Source of the DNA: Agriotes lineatus
Taxonomy: Eukaryota > Arthropoda > Insecta > Coleoptera > Elateridae
Reading direction: 5' to 3'
DNA length: 64,000 bases
Assembly (NCBI GenBank): GCA_940337035.1
Contig: CALNHX010007422.1
Span: 1 to 64,000 of the forward strand
Numbering within the stretch: the first letter of the stretch is position 1; every line of letters starts with the position of its first letter. Made by a program: the position numbers and the translations under genes. Below, piece after piece: positions 17,569 through 31,314 of this stretch. The notes below the pieces were generated by a model that saw only the letters and a list, made by a program, of their open reading frames with translations, ran no database searches and was not told the origin of the DNA.

Positions 17569-19375
17569 GTTGACTTTGTTACTCTATCTCTTAGATCTAG
17601 ATTTATAACTAAAATATTATATTCGTTGCGCTACTTAGTAAATACCTAAAAATTAAGGAAATTTTACAATTCTCAAAAAATATGTACAAAATAAAAATAT
17701 GAAATTTGAAGAAACTTTAAACTCGCTGTCATATCTTATCAATGCCGAAATTAAGCGATATTGTAGAAAGCTTGCCTGTGTTTAGCTACTTTTGTATACG
17801 TATAATGTAGACCAGTATGATTAAAGAAGTTATCGAAAGTTATTGATATTTTACAAATGTAAAAAATACTTCAATACGCTAGCCTGGCATGATGCATGAG
17901 ATAACGACGTAAGAAAGTTTGAAAAATTAACAGCATGCCCCTCTGAGTGTTTTTTGTCCGCGAGAATAATCTTTTTTCTGTAAAAATTATATTAAATCCA
18001 TCATTAGGGATGTAAATATTGGGCGTATAAAGAATGTTGCTTCACACAGCTACGAAAAGGCCTGTTACGGCAATTTCTTTGCGAGAACGTTTCTTTCCGG
18101 AGTATTACAGTGAAAGTGGGGGTCTCCAGTCTTTTACAGTATCTAAAAATAACCAGCCTTAATTACAATTATGTAAATTCTTGTTTATCTTTAGCTGCTG
18201 CCGTAAATTTTTAACAGCATAAAGTCCTCGGCCTAGACGACTTCGTTTGCACAGCTGACGGCCGCGATGCCCCCCCGTTCAAGGGTGGCGTTATTACTCG
18301 CATGTAATGTTATTAAAAAGGTCTCTCTTTGATCCGCCCCTGCGCGATATTGCGTGATAAATCTGTTTTAATGGGCCGCCATCAAGCGATCTCACCGCGA
18401 CTTGTTATGTTGCTAAAATACACGCCGCCAATATTAAATAACGGCCCGCGCTCTTAATTTCGCAGTTCCTGCTAAACGGGAGATTAGGGTAATGTAGTCG
18501 CAGGAAATGATATTAAGGATATACACTGGACGATCTGCATAATAAGGCAGGGCTAATCGCACTGTGAACAGATCCAGATGCGATATGTACGAGTTCACAA
18601 ATTAGAAGTGAGATGGCGCCGGTTTCAGGCGTCTCCACTCTCCATCTTCTATATTCTTCTTCATTTTTAATTTATCTCATTTTAACGTAGGGTTGTAGTT
18701 CAGATCCTTTATTTTTATTTCTACTAATCTTTCATTACTAATTAGTTCTAGGTACCCATATCGGCTTAAGTGTTTTCTTTCTATTTTGTTTATTCACGAT
18801 TTCACTTCTATTTCATCTCTTATGTTTTGGTTCTTTAACCAATTCTCTCTAAATGTTTCAACTGCGCGGCTATGATTAAGATCTGCAGTTGCCGAACATC
18901 GTCTGCGTTTTGGCTTCATATATAAAGATTTCATAAATAGGTTTAATCGTTCTTCTTTTAGTAGTAACTTGTATTTTCCTTTAATCTGTCGGTGAATCCT
19001 GTTGCTAATAACAATGCATTGACAAGTGCTCTAACATAACGGTAGGAAGTTTCCCATTGGTTCAACATGCAACGCATTTTTGACTAGTTTAAAGGAGAAT
19101 TTTTGTTATTACAGTAGTAAATTTACGTAGTAAAGCCTCTAAGGATGAATCCGGGGCGGCACTGCAGTCACAGCCATTCCTCTCTGCACCGCTTTGTACA
19201 AATTAAACACAAATTATGCTCATGCTCATTGCTCAAAACGTGGTCAATTGTGGAATATTTAGTGACAACACGACATAATTGATTAATTTTGCGCGAAAAT
19301 TCAAATAATATTGGTAACTTCTTCCATCGACTATATTCCCATTTTGTTATTGTTTATTGAAATTTATTTTGACTC
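16800..19375. other. Non-coding region with GT microsatellite
   Basis: No gene is supported. A (gt)n run occupies 17,529-17,563. Positions 18,190-18,560 are less AT-rich and free of repeats; this could be a conserved non-coding or regulatory block, but only comparison would show it. Confidence 0.5.
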
Positions 19376-19620
19376 CCCTTGTCTAAAAGACAAGGAAAGT
19401 ATTGTAATCGCGCAAAATCACCTTCCCAGATTTTTTCAGGTCTTCACGTTTCAGGGTCCCTAGATGACGAAAACCAGGTTTTTTCAATTCCGTATGTCCG
19501 TACATCTGTCTGTCTGTCTGTCTATCTAGCTGTCAGTCTGTCTCTATTTGTCTGTTGGAGGTATAACTTAAAAACTAATTGTTGGAGAAAGACGATATTT
19601 TGAATGCAGAGTATATATAA
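19376..19620 (+). repeat. Dispersed repeat with hairpin head and (tctg)n tract
   Basis: It begins with a perfect hairpin ccttgtctaaaagacaagg (19,377-19,395), followed by aaagtattgtaatcgcgcaaaa, a region with tcttcacgtttcagggtccc, and a tctg microsatellite (about 19,505-19,530). A diverged relative with the same layout starts near 37,072. The 74-codon open frame is not supported as a gene. Confidence 0.55.
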
Positions 19621-21600
19621 TCTACCTCATATGAAACCGAGAAAATTTCCGACAAATATTGTAAAAGTTTAAATTAGACGATGATTATAATAATTTAATT
19701 TAAGAAATAAATACACCCCCTACACATATTTTATTTTTATTTAAAATCAAATTCTGGCTGATCAAAAATAAATAAATAATTGTATCAATGGGTTCAAGAT
19801 TATTGTGTTTTGTCCTTTATTAGTAAATCGCACATCTGCAAGTTAACTTATTTATGGCTAGCTCTTTTTCGGTAGGCATAAAACTCAAAATCTGCAAGTT
19901 AGCTTCCCCCATATGTTCATCATGAAAAATCTCCATGTTACGCCACTGGGCTGTGAAATTTAGAAGTAGCAACGCGCAAACTCTTACTACGCTGTCAAAT
20001 TGAATCCATTAACAAATAGATTTAAGGTGCGGTTCGTTTTTGTGTAATTACAGTGAATTCAAACGCAAATCTATGTACAAATTATCAGGTATTTATTCAA
20101 TTTATGGTATTTTCGCGGGTTAATCTCTCTTTTGTTTCAGTGATGTAAAAACCGACGCGGCTTGGGCAAATTCAGATGTTATTCGCTCTACTAACCTCAC
20201 AATTCTAATTTGGTTATTTATTGGGAAAATAATTTGTCTGGAGACTTGGATATTCCTGCTGCTTACTCGAAATGATAACGTCTCGCTGGTACAATAATTT
20301 CCGGCTCCTCCAGCTGCCAGTGTAGTTTTTACAATACCTTGAACTTTTTAGGTGGTCGAACTTTCTATCTTCGGAACGGAGCCCCAAGCTGGATCTTCTC
20401 TGGAAGTCTCTGCCTGCGATGTAGATGATGCTGGCCTTGGTGCTGCAGCTCCCCACGATGCCTCGCAGTCGTCAGCTCTGGATTTCGACTCCTGGTTTGT
20501 TCGCAGTCGCTCTTCGGAAATTGGAGCTGGTCACCGTTCGCACTTTCGGAAACTGGCTGGTGGTGCAATAATTTTTTATTATCGTGGAAAACGTTGCCCA
20601 CACGTTCACTGATACTCCAAATTTTGCTTAGCACGATGGTGTAATTATTTTTTTATTATTTAGATTGTAAATAGGATAAAAGTTAAATAATTTGGAGGGA
20701 CTAATTAGCTTGGTATCTAATAATTTATTGCAATTGTTTCTCCTCTCCTTCGTTAACAACAATTGCCTATCTGGCTACATAAAAAACGGATGTTAACTGA
20801 ATACAATGCAATTACTTATAATCTAAATTTACAACTTAATTTATAAAACTGTACATATTCTTATTTTCTAAAATATTGTTTGTTCATATTAATTTGGTTT
20901 AACAGCTGTTTTTGAATATTAATTTTCATGTGTGTTTGAAGAGTAATCAGTAGTAGTTATGCTTATACCTTAAATGGTTTACAACACCATCAGAAACTCC
21001 CCTCCAGGAAAATTGGAACAGCATTTCAAAGTAAAGTGGGCTCGAAATTAAACTTTATAAATAACTTTTTAACACTCATTACATGATCCCTTTATTGCCT
21101 TAACGTTTCCCAACAATAAAATTGTTAATATCAAAAATAAGTAAAACCATAACCTAACGTAACAGGAAAATTTTAACCAGAAAGACCAACAAGGAAAATA
21201 CCAACACTAGCAAGTGGTTATAAAGGAAAATAATATTACAAAAACTCTCTTTGGTGATAGATTTGTTGAATTATTTATTGGGTTTACATTGCACCAACCT
21301 CTTAGTTTACGTTAATTGATAAAACTGTGTTCCTAATCTACGATTTTGAGCTCTGCCTTATGCCATTTACTCTGAAGTAGTTTCATTTAATATCGGCTAT
21401 GCTTGACCGATGTAATCATGAATTAAAATTTCTAATGTGACTTCTTGCAGTTGCCTGCTTACCCCAGCTCTGTAGTTTATTGACTTGCTTTAAATTATTG
21501 ATTCTGCAAGCAGAGTTGTGTAACGGGCTAAAGACCATTTCAATATATTTTAAAAAATAAAATTTTGTGTATTTATTTTGTGTAAACGTAATAATTTCCA
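19621..21600. other. Non-coding region, no feature identified
   Basis: Includes a moderately GC-rich patch at 20,345-20,640 with open frames on both strands but no recognisable protein domain. Possibly part of an unidentified retroelement; nothing firm can be said. Confidence 0.35.
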
Positions 21601-21604
21601 CATA

Positions 21605-22450
21605 GGTTAGGCTTTACACTTGATAAAAATGAGACCCAACAGATGCAGGACAATTGTTGTAAAGAAAACAAAGGTAGGCAAGAATAAGCCGTTGAATGTA
21701 ATGCAGTTGTTGCGCGGCGATATGAGGCCGAGCTCCGTGGCAGGATGTTATCAACAGCTGCCTGCTCGTGTCCGTTTAAATGGGCCCCATAGGCGCTAAA
21801 ATCGCACTGAGTTCGATTCCTGTCTGCAATACTTTTCTTTGCAAATTGATATAATTTGCATTACGAAGTGTGCACTTTTATTGTTATAGTAGTATTAGGA
21901 ACGTTAAGATATTTTTGCCCCGCACTGAGTTCGATTCCTGTCTGCAATACTTTTCTTTGCAAATTGATATAATTTGCATTACGAAGTGTGCACTTTTATT
22001 GTTATAGTAGTATTAGGAACGTTAAGATATTTTTGCCCCTAGCTGCCTTAAAAATTATTTTGTTTATCTTTGAATTAACTCAGAAATAGATAAAAGTTAA
22101 GTTTTGCACATAAGTCAGATTTTACACTTGATAAAACATGAGATCCAACAGAAACAAAAAGGTAGAGAAACAAATATAGACAAGAATAAACTGTTGAGTG
22201 CAATGTAGTTGCTGCGCGGATATATCAAGCAGAACTTTGTGGCAGGATGCGATTGACGGGATCGTGGCCCGCTGCCTGCTTCATTCCCGTTTATATGAGT
22301 TCCGTAGGCGCTGAAATCGCGCTTAGTTTGAATCCCGTCTGCAATACTTTTTTTATTTGCAAATTGATATAATTTACATTACCAAGTGTTTTCTTTTATT
22401 ATTTCAGACTTATTAGGAACGTTAAGATAATTTTACCTCTAGTTGCCTTT
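21605..22450 (+). repeat. tRNA-related SINE-like repeat, two diverged copies plus a 118-bp tandem duplication
   Basis: The segment from about 21,610 (taggctttacacttgataaaa) recurs diverged from about 22,110, including the gtggcaggatg... and gtctgcaatac... parts. gttcgattcc (about 21,810 and 21,928) matches a pol III B box. Inside the first copy, 21,803-21,920 is repeated exactly at 21,921-22,038 (118 bp). Confidence 0.65.
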
Positions 22451-23779
22451 AATTTTTCAAAATATTTAGTGTCACAACTTCCACTTGAGGAAAGTCCTTT
22501 ACAGATTTTTATATTTTGTTGATACTTTTACTAATTTGTTGTAGCAATTTATGCATTGTCTACTAAGTGCATACATTTATTAGGAATAGTAACCATTTTT
22601 GTATGGAGTCGTACATTTACTAAAATCTTAGGCAAATGTATACATTGACTAAAGGGTGTATGCATTTACTACGCATTAAGCTTGCATTGCAACACATACA
22701 TGAAACCCTCTCAATATCCAAGGCGTGGTTGCAAAACTGTCACTATTTGCCAAACACAGGAAGCTAATATCACCTACACTGTTCTCGGGCTGAAACTGAC
22801 TTCAATCAATGCACAAGACAAGCCAATTTGTTTACACAAATCTATTGAGTTTAAAACACATATAACGGTAAAAAGAAAATTAGAGAAAGCTAGGATTAAC
22901 TCATAGAAAAACATACGTGGGGGATAGCTGGGTCTGCTCTCATGTACGTTACACACATGGTAAAACATGAATAAAAACGTATCAAGATAACGTTGAAATA
23001 ACTATTAAAATACGCAAATGTCAAAATGTGCTAACCCGGTCCTGACTTAACGCCGACCCTAATCACGTTTGCATATATTCAAATCGCTAGTAAATTATAT
23101 ACCTAAGCACATTCTTGTATATTCGCAATAGTTTCTCCTAGCGTTGCCAGCAAACATTTTACCTAGAACTTTGGCTGCTGTATGTTCTTGAACGTCTTAG
23201 ATCGCGTCATTGACCCTGGACGGTACAAAGCATGATACTGGGAATCCCAGACGGCGGGTAGGTTCTTGAAAAGTACCGAATTTGCATCTATCAAATCGGA
23301 CACATCGAATGTATTTTTAAATATGGCACAAAATTGCCTACTTACCAGTACACCCAGACAATGTATTCAGAAACGCTTATTCGCTTCACTTTAAACTTGT
23401 GTGCAGCTATTAGCTGCAGGCTTCTCGCCGCTTTTTTAATTCGCCTTATAGCTCAATCAGTCGCAGAGGCGTCAAGCCTTCAACCTTGGAAGGGTCTCGA
23501 CTTCTTTATTTCTCGCGAGAAGGCGCAAGTTAAAATTCTTTGCATCCGGCGAGCAAGCTTGAACGTGTATTTCTCTCTTAACACGCGAGTTTAGCTTCCA
23601 ATACTCTTACGGCGCAGGACCGGACTCCGCACACGTTTGATTATATTAAATCTAATACACAAGAATATACATTTAAAAGATACAACTTGCCATATATCTT
23701 TAAATGTGAAAACAAAGATTACAGGCAGGGGTTCCAAGCCCCTTTCCAAGTTGAAGCACCTTCGACAAATTTAAAAAAA
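22451..23779. other. Non-coding region, no feature identified
   Basis: No gene or repeat recognised; the short open frames (for example 22,682-22,906 and 23,334-23,594) carry no recognisable protein content. Confidence 0.35.
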
Positions 23780-23799
23780 GAATAATATACCAAATAGTC

Positions 23800-24720
23800 G
23801 AATAACTTTAATACAAGTACAAGATATGATGGATTTAGAGAAAATTATGCTAAGATAAAAATAAGTAATAGCTTATCTGAACCAACATCGGCAACGAAAA
23901 CAACACGACAGGATACACCACTAAGTCCCATTCTGTTAAACCTCACAATGAATGTAACGATAAGAGATTTCAAAGTCTTTAAGGGATACAAAGTAGGTCC
24001 AAGAGATTTAACTTGTGTAATGATATGTAATGTGCAGATGACAAAAACTATTATTTCAGTTTAGTGGTATTTGCCAAACATTTAAATTAAACTACAACTA
24101 AGTAGATGAACGTTAGTATAGATCCGATTAGATACAAACTAGTAACTGAAAATAGACTAATTTAACAAGTAATGAGTTCCCGTACTTGGGAATAAGAATT
24201 ACAAGTAACAGAATAATAAAAGGCCTAAGAAAACACCAAATATAAAGAGCTGAGAGAATATCAGGCGTCTTAAACGATGTAATTTGGTAATAGGATTTAA
24301 CGTGACGAGCAAAAAAGTGCGCATTTACAAGAGTCTCGTAGGGCCTATTTGAACGCATGCAAATAAAATACGACACAAAAATGCTAATGTTGAAAGCTAC
24401 GGAGATGCCAACTTTAAGAAAGATTGTAGGGCATACAAGACTGGACCAAGGAAACGACGCCATAAGAGAGCAATGTCAGATTCAGAACATTAAAGAGTGG
24501 AGTAAGAAGAAAAATAGAATAGAAACGTTACGGGAATGGCTAATAAAAACTTGGTGAAAATTGACAGAGACCACCGATCTAAGGGCAAAAGAAGTTCGGG
24601 GTGCCTCCACAAAAAGTAGAAAGGCAAAAGAAAAAGAAATCCGTAATGCAAAACACGAGAAAAAATAATACATTTTGTTAGGGTGCCACAGAGAGACTGC
24701 AGAAAATAGCAATAAATAAA
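23800..24720 (+). pseudogene. Decayed LINE reverse transcriptase, 3' part
   Basis: Translating across several frames gives reverse-transcriptase remnants: a TRQDTPLSPILLNL-type box near 23,905-23,945, a degraded Y-A-D-D-like box near 24,025-24,040, and C-terminal LINE sequence MLKATEMPTLRKIVGHTRLD in the open frame 24,357-24,557. Frames are broken many times. It appears to be an old, 5'-truncated copy. Confidence 0.65.
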
Positions 24721-25190
24721 ATTAGAATATAAACTAAAGTAGGTTTTGTTTTATAATAACTGTCAAAGTGTTACAATGTTGGTAGATATGTGAGTAAAAC
24801 GCTAGGAAATTTTTATAGCTTGTGTTGGTAGAACTTTTTCAAAATTATGGTTATGTGTCAATTTTGAATGTTAAAGTTACTTAATTTGAACTCTTGACAA
24901 ATTTCATTTTTTTACATAGAATCAAACGTTGGTTATTTTCAAATATTGTAAGTTTAATAATTAATAATTAGTTCATAACATGTACAGCTGCGGAAATATA
25001 AAGCGGGACATTAAAATTTGCCTAAGTTAAATTGTCTGAATGAATTCATTGTTGGTGCTATCCCAAGTTGCTTATATTGCATCAACAAGTTCTTTTTGGT
25101 TCATTGGTATGTGGTAGATAGGATTTCATGAACAATTAGGAAGGCAAAATTGCAATATTCAAATTGTGAAAAATTGTCTTACATGACTTG
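24721..25190. other. AT-rich spacer, no feature identified
   Basis: No gene or repeat seen between the LINE remnant and the giant foldback. Confidence 0.4.
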
Positions 25191-25579
25191 CCCCGGAGTA
25201 GTATGCAGACACCGCTAATTGGATTAAGTGTTCAATTAAATTAATCGAGGCTCGATTAAATTAATCGGATGATTGACAGGTGCTCCAATTAAACCGCGAA
25301 TTGACCTAATTAATTTTCGCGGTTTGATCTGATTAATCACATATGAAGTTTGATATGTAATTTACATATGTGCTACTAATTAAATTACGCGGCGGTCATT
25401 TTTAATTTGTTTCCGGAATTACGCGCCTGCTCGCATGAATGGATTAACGCGATTTCCGTTGTCCCTACCTACTATAAGAAATTTTTCAGATTCAATTTTT
25501 GAATTTAAACTTGCCGGGTGTCGGCCATTTTGGTTTTCTCATATTTATTTTAATTTAAAAAAAGCTTTCTGCGATGACC

Positions 25580-25655
25580 CATGGCCGGATTCGAACCAGT
25601 GATCACAGTATTACGAGTCTAAGGCGTGGTCAACTGAGCCACACAGACAGCGTAC
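25580..25655 (-). repeat. tRNA-like sequence in left foldback arm
   Basis: On the minus strand there are A-box-like tggctcagttgacca, an anticodon-loop-like ctcgtaa (Thr CGT type) and B box ggttcgaatcc. Stems are imperfect, so it is more likely a SINE-type tRNA relic than a working tRNA gene. It points outward, to the element's left end. Confidence 0.6.
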
Positions 25656-28270
25656 ATGAATACGATTAAAACTTCAACAGTTGTGTGCGGGTTCGACATC
25701 GAGCTTCCTTGTTGTAAACAAACTATTTTTTGAGAAATATGTTTTATAAGAATGGAAGTACATACCCTGCGGTGTTAAATGAGGTGTAGTAATTTTAAAA
25801 AACTGATTTTGCGATTGGATCTTGCATAATTAATTATTTAATAATTTGTACCTGCTATATGGATGGATTAACGAGATTCTCATTGTCCCTACCTACTATA
25901 TAGGTGGAAATTTCCGATCGGTTGGCGATAAAAGGTAAAGGCAGATCGTAAATATAAAAACGAGTTACAAATTTGATTTTAATATATTCCTGAAATACTA
26001 AGTATGAAAAGATCTCATATAATATTATTAAATTAATCCATTTTTCATATTTGAAATGCTAGAATATGATTAATTTTATGCTGCTATGCGTAATTACAAA
26101 AGACATTATAGCCCCGAGCTTTCTATTTGTCATCCTCAATTGGCCTAACAAGTCGTTGCCTGTCGGCGTTCACCTCTTTGGTCGTTTAAACATCCTTGGA
26201 GACTATTTTACATTGCTCGTCAAGGAATACGATAACATCAACAAGAAGATAATACGTATTGCTTGAGTAAGAAAGAGATCAACATAAAAACTCGTCGTCG
26301 ATATTCATATTTGCTGTAAAGGGCAACTGTCGGAGTCCACAAGTTGAACGTATCGTTATAATTTCCTATATTTCGTACTACCAAATTTCATAAAAGTATT
26401 AAAACTGCATCTTGTTTTCCAACAAATCGGTACAGGTTTGACGGCACGACGGTCTTTTTAATTTGTAACACCGAGATTGACATGTTTGGTTTTTATTTTA
26501 TAAGTAAGCGTCTGAAATTGTGTCATTATATCGATCAATTGACCACAAATTAACATAATTTTGAATAAGAACGCTCAATTTCGTTGAAAAAATGTTCTGA
26601 CACCGTCATTTCACTTAAAACTTTACAAAAACTGACATCATGTTACTCGAAATTATACAAAAAACGACATTTTTATCCAATAAGCGATAAAAAATACACC
26701 ATCTCACATTATTTTACTTAAAAAATGATCACAATTCGTTTTATAAATCGATTTGTAAAACGAAAATGATGTAAAAGCAGTTTTTAGAGTTATTTCTAAG
26801 CATAATTTTGCAAATGTTTTACACTTTTTTCTCTAACTTGTTGCAATTTTAGTAAGATTTGAATAAAAACACACAATTTCGCTGAAAAAGTTCTAACCAA
26901 AAACGACAAAAACAATATTTTTATTCCATTTTCATTGAAAAATCTTCTATAACAAACATTTCTAGAAGCAAAATTGCCGTAACGTAGACTCTCTGTGCAT
27001 TTTATTACATTAATTCTTATACTTTTGATGAAAATATATGCATGTTGACAACAAATTAACATAAATTTGCTCTAACTTGTTGCAGTTTTAGTAAGATTTG
27101 AACAAAAATGACGCATTACACATCATCTCACATAAATTTTTACAAAATCGACATCATGTTACATAAACTATGCATAATTTTGGAAATGTTTTACACTTTT
27201 TTATAAAATGCATCGCACAAAATTAAAAGAAATCGCAATTTCGTTGAAAAAATCTACTACCACAATCAGTTCAATAAACAAAATTAAAAAATTCGTATAC
27301 TTTTGATGGAAATATATGTATGTTGACCACAAATTAACATAATTTTTGAATAAAAACGCGCAATTCGTTGAAAAAAATGTTCTGACACCATCAATACACG
27401 CAATTTCATTGAAAAATCTTCTACCACAAGCATCTCGATAAGCAAAATTTCAGTTACGTAGGCTCATTGTTCATTTTTATTACGAAAATTAACTCAAAAT
27501 TGAACAAAATCACACAATTACACAACATCTCACATAAATTTTTACAAAAATCGACATCATGTTACATAAACTATGCATAATTTTGGAAATGTTTTACACT
27601 TTTTATAAAATGCATCGCTCAAAATTAAAAGAAATCGCAATTTCGTTGAAAACATCTACCACAATCATTTCGATAAACAAAATTTCAGTTACGTAGGCTC
27701 ATTGTTTATTTTTATTACGAAAATTAACTCAAAATTGAACAAAAATCACACAATTACACAACATCTCACATAAATGTTTACAAAAATCGACATCATGTTA
27801 CATAAATTATACAAAAAATGACATTTTAATTCAACACACGATGAAAATTTTATAAAAATCACCCAATTACACATTATCTCACATACATTTTTACAAAAAC
27901 TGACATCATGTCACTTGAAATTATACAAAATATATATATGTTGACCACAAATTAACATAAATTTGAATAAAAACACGTAATTTTGTTGAAAAAATGTTCT
28001 GGCCCCGTCATTTCACTTAAAATTTTACAAAACTGCCATCATATCACTTGAAATTATACAAAATATATGTATGTTGATCACAAATTAACATAAACCTGAA
28101 TAAAACACACAATTTCGTTGAAAAATTTGCAAATGTTTTACACTTTTTATAAAATGTATCGCACAAAATTAAAAGAAATCACAATTTATAAATTATATCA
28201 CGCCATTATGAAATCGTAGATTGATTTTTTTTTGAAATTTTACACTTTGTAACTGTAAAATAACTTCATA

Positions 28271-28507
28271 TAGGTAAGAAAGGGGGGTTGCGTTGCTTTC
28301 AGCTACCGTGTTTCGGCTACTTTTCAAGGTCGTCCATATAAGCTTGCAGACTTCGGCTATTTCTCTCTACTAAAACTGAATTTCCCATCGCCATATAAAA
28401 AGTTAGAAGACGTGGAAAGCCGAAGCCTGCAAGCTTATATGGACGACCTTGAAAAGTAGCCGAAACACGGTAGCTGAAAGCAACGCAACCCCCCTTTCTT
28501 ACCTATA
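28271..28507. repeat. Perfect central palindrome of the foldback
   Basis: Left part aggtaagaaaggggggttgc... and right part ...gcaacccccctttcttacct are exact inverses over about 78 bp, then nearly so to cttcggct/agccgaag, leaving a loop of about 58 bp (about 28,363-28,420). This is the best conserved part of the element. Confidence 0.85.
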
Positions 28508-31240
28508 TGATTTCTTTTAATTTTCTGCGATACATTTTATAAAAAGTGTAAAACATTTGCAAATTTTTCAACAAAATTGTGTGTTTTATTTAGGTTTATG
28601 TTAATTTGTGATCAACATACATATATTTTGTATAATTTCAAGTGACATGATGTCAGTTTTTGTAAAAATTTATGTGAGATAATGTGTAATTGGGTGATTT
28701 TTATAAAATTTTCATCGTGTGTTGAATTAAAATGTCATTTTTTGTATAATTTATGTGACATGATGTCGATTTTTGTAAACATTTATGTGAGATGTTGTGT
28801 AATTGTGTGATTTTTGTTCAATTTTGAGTTAATTTTCGTAATAAAAATGAACAATGAGCCTACGTAACTGAAATTTTGCTTATCGAGATGCTTGTGGTAG
28901 AAGATTTTTCAATGAAATTGCGTGTTTTAATGGTGTCAGAACATTTTTTTCAACGAATTGCGCGTTTTTATTCAAAATTATGTTAATTTGTGGTCAACAT
29001 ACATATATTTCCATCAAAAGTATACGAATTTTTGAATTTTGTTTATCGAAATGATTGTGGTAGTAGATTTTTTCAACGAAATTGCGATTTCTTTTAATTT
29101 TGTGCGATGCATTTTATAAAAAAGTGTAAAACATTTGCAAAATTATGCATAGTTTATGTAACATGATGTCGATTTTGTAAAAATGTATGTGAGATGATGT
29201 GTAATGCGTGATTTTTGTTCAAATCCTACTAAAACTGCAACAAGTTAGAGCAAATTTATGTTAATTTGTTGTCAACATGCATATATTTTCATCAAAAGTA
29301 TAAGAATTTCTGTAATAAAATGCACAGCGAGTCTACGTTACGACAATTTTGCTTCTAGAAATGTTTGTGATAGAAGATTTTTCAATGAAAATGGAATAAA
29401 AATATTGTTTTTGCCGTTTTTGGTTAGAACTTTTTCAGCAAAATTGTGTGTTTGCTTATCGAGATGCTTGTGGTAGATTTTTCAATGAAATTGCGTGTTT
29501 TGATGGTGTCAGAACATTTTTTTCAACGAATTGCGCGTTTTTATTCAAAAATTATGTTAATTTGTGGTCAACATACATATATTTAAAACAAAAGTATACG
29601 AATTTTTTAATTTTGTTTATCGAAATGATTGTGGTAGTAGATTTTTTCAACGAAATTGCGATTTCTTTTAATTTTGTGCGATGCATTTTATAAAAAAGTG
29701 TAAAACATTTCCAAAATTATGCATAGTTTATGTAACATGATGTCGATTTTGTAAAAATTTATGTGAGATGATGTGTAATGCGTCATTTTTGTTCAAATCT
29801 TACTAAAACTGCAACAAGTTAGAGCAAATGTATGTTAATTTGTTGTCAACATGCATATATTTTCATCAAAAGTATAAGAATTTCTGTAATAAAATGCACA
29901 GCGAGTCTACGTTACGGCAATTTTGCTTCTAGAAATGTTTGTGATAGAAGATTTTTCAATGAAAATGCAATAAAAATATTGTTTTTGTCGTTTTTGGTTA
30001 GAACTTTTTCAGCGAAACTGTGTGTTTTTATTCAAATCTTACTAAAATTGCAACAAGTTAGAGAAAAAAGTGTAAAACATTTGCAAAATTATGCTTAGAA
30101 ATAACTCTAAAAACTGCTTTTACATCATTTTCGTTTTACAAAACGATTTATAAAACGAATTGTGATCATTTTTTAAGTGAAATAATGTGAGATGGTGTAT
30201 TTTTTATCGCTTATTGGATAAAAATGTCGTTTTTTGTATAATTTTAAGTGACATGATGTCAGTTTTTGTAAAATTTTAAATGAAATGGCGGTGTCAGAAC
30301 ATTTTTTCAACGAAATTGAGCGTTCTTATTCAAAATTATGTTAATTTGTGGTCAATTGCGTTTTTATTTTCATCCGTTTGCATTTATACTGGAATTTTTA
30401 AAACTAAAATACAGTTTTGATCGATATAATGACACAATTTTAGACGCTTACTTATAAAATAAAAACCAAACATGTCCATCTCGGTGTTACAAATTAAAAA
30501 GACCGTCGTGCCGTCAAACCTGTACCGATTTGTTGGAAAACAAGATGCAGTTTTAATACTTTTATGAAATTTGGTAGTACGAAATAGAAGAAATTATAAC
30601 GGTACGTTCAACTTGTGGATTCCGACAGTTGCCCCTTACAACAAATATGAATACCGACGACGGATTTTTATTTAAGTTTGTTGCGTAATAGTTCCATGAA
30701 TTATTATCCGCCGCTTTTTAAAACTGGAGAAGCATTACGTCATACAAAATTTGTAAAATATACCTATGGGGTTGAATCTTGTTTGAAATTCATTAATTAA
30801 ACAGGGCGCCGAAAACCCGCACGCAAGTGTAGATTGAACACTACCTGTTGGGATAAAATATAAAAATAAAAGTTTAAATTGATATTATAACGAAATTTGA
30901 GCATAATTTAAAACAGCACATAGCCCATTAGGTCATCGAGAAAAGTTTGCTTGAATTTTATAAAGGCTCCAGCAGTTATATGCCAAATCCCTTGTCCGCG
31001 ATTGTCCGAGATACGACAGGCAACGACATGTTTGGCCAATTGATAAAAATACCATAATTAATTCCAGCAAAACTACTTACGGAATCAGTTTTTTAAAATT
31101 CGTTTCAACCTTTTAAGTCCATAGGCGATGTAATCCCATTCTTATAATTTAAATTTTTGAAAAAATAGTTTGTTTTAAATCTGGCAGCATGACGTCAGAG
31201 CAGAGAAAGTAGCTTTCCGTTATACACATAAAATTTGCAA

Positions 31241-31314
31241 CGGCTCGGTAGCTCTGTGGATACGTTGTCTGGGTACTAGCCAAACAACTAGGGTTCAAAT
31301 CCCCGGTCGGCCTG
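31241..31314 (+). repeat. tRNA-like sequence in right foldback arm
   Basis: gctcggtagctctgtggata (A-box-like) and gggttcaaatcccc (B box in a T-arm stem) are spaced as in a tRNA. It sits at the mirror position of the left-arm copy and also points outward, but the two have diverged strongly. Probably a tRNA-derived relic. Confidence 0.6.

Noticed and set aside
20345..20640. Overlapping open frames on both strands in a GC-richer patch
   Set aside because: No protein family recognised, and frames on both strands are typical of a GC-rich stretch with few stops.
25580..25655. Functional tRNA-Thr(CGU) gene
   Set aside because: Acceptor and D stems do not pair properly and it has a diverged mirror copy in the foldback; better seen as a tRNA-like relic.
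26796..30098. Several 70-90 codon frames starting MLICCQHAYIFIKSI
   Set aside because: They are copies of the foldback's tandem repeats, in both arms and both orientations; sequence pattern is repeat-driven, not protein-like.
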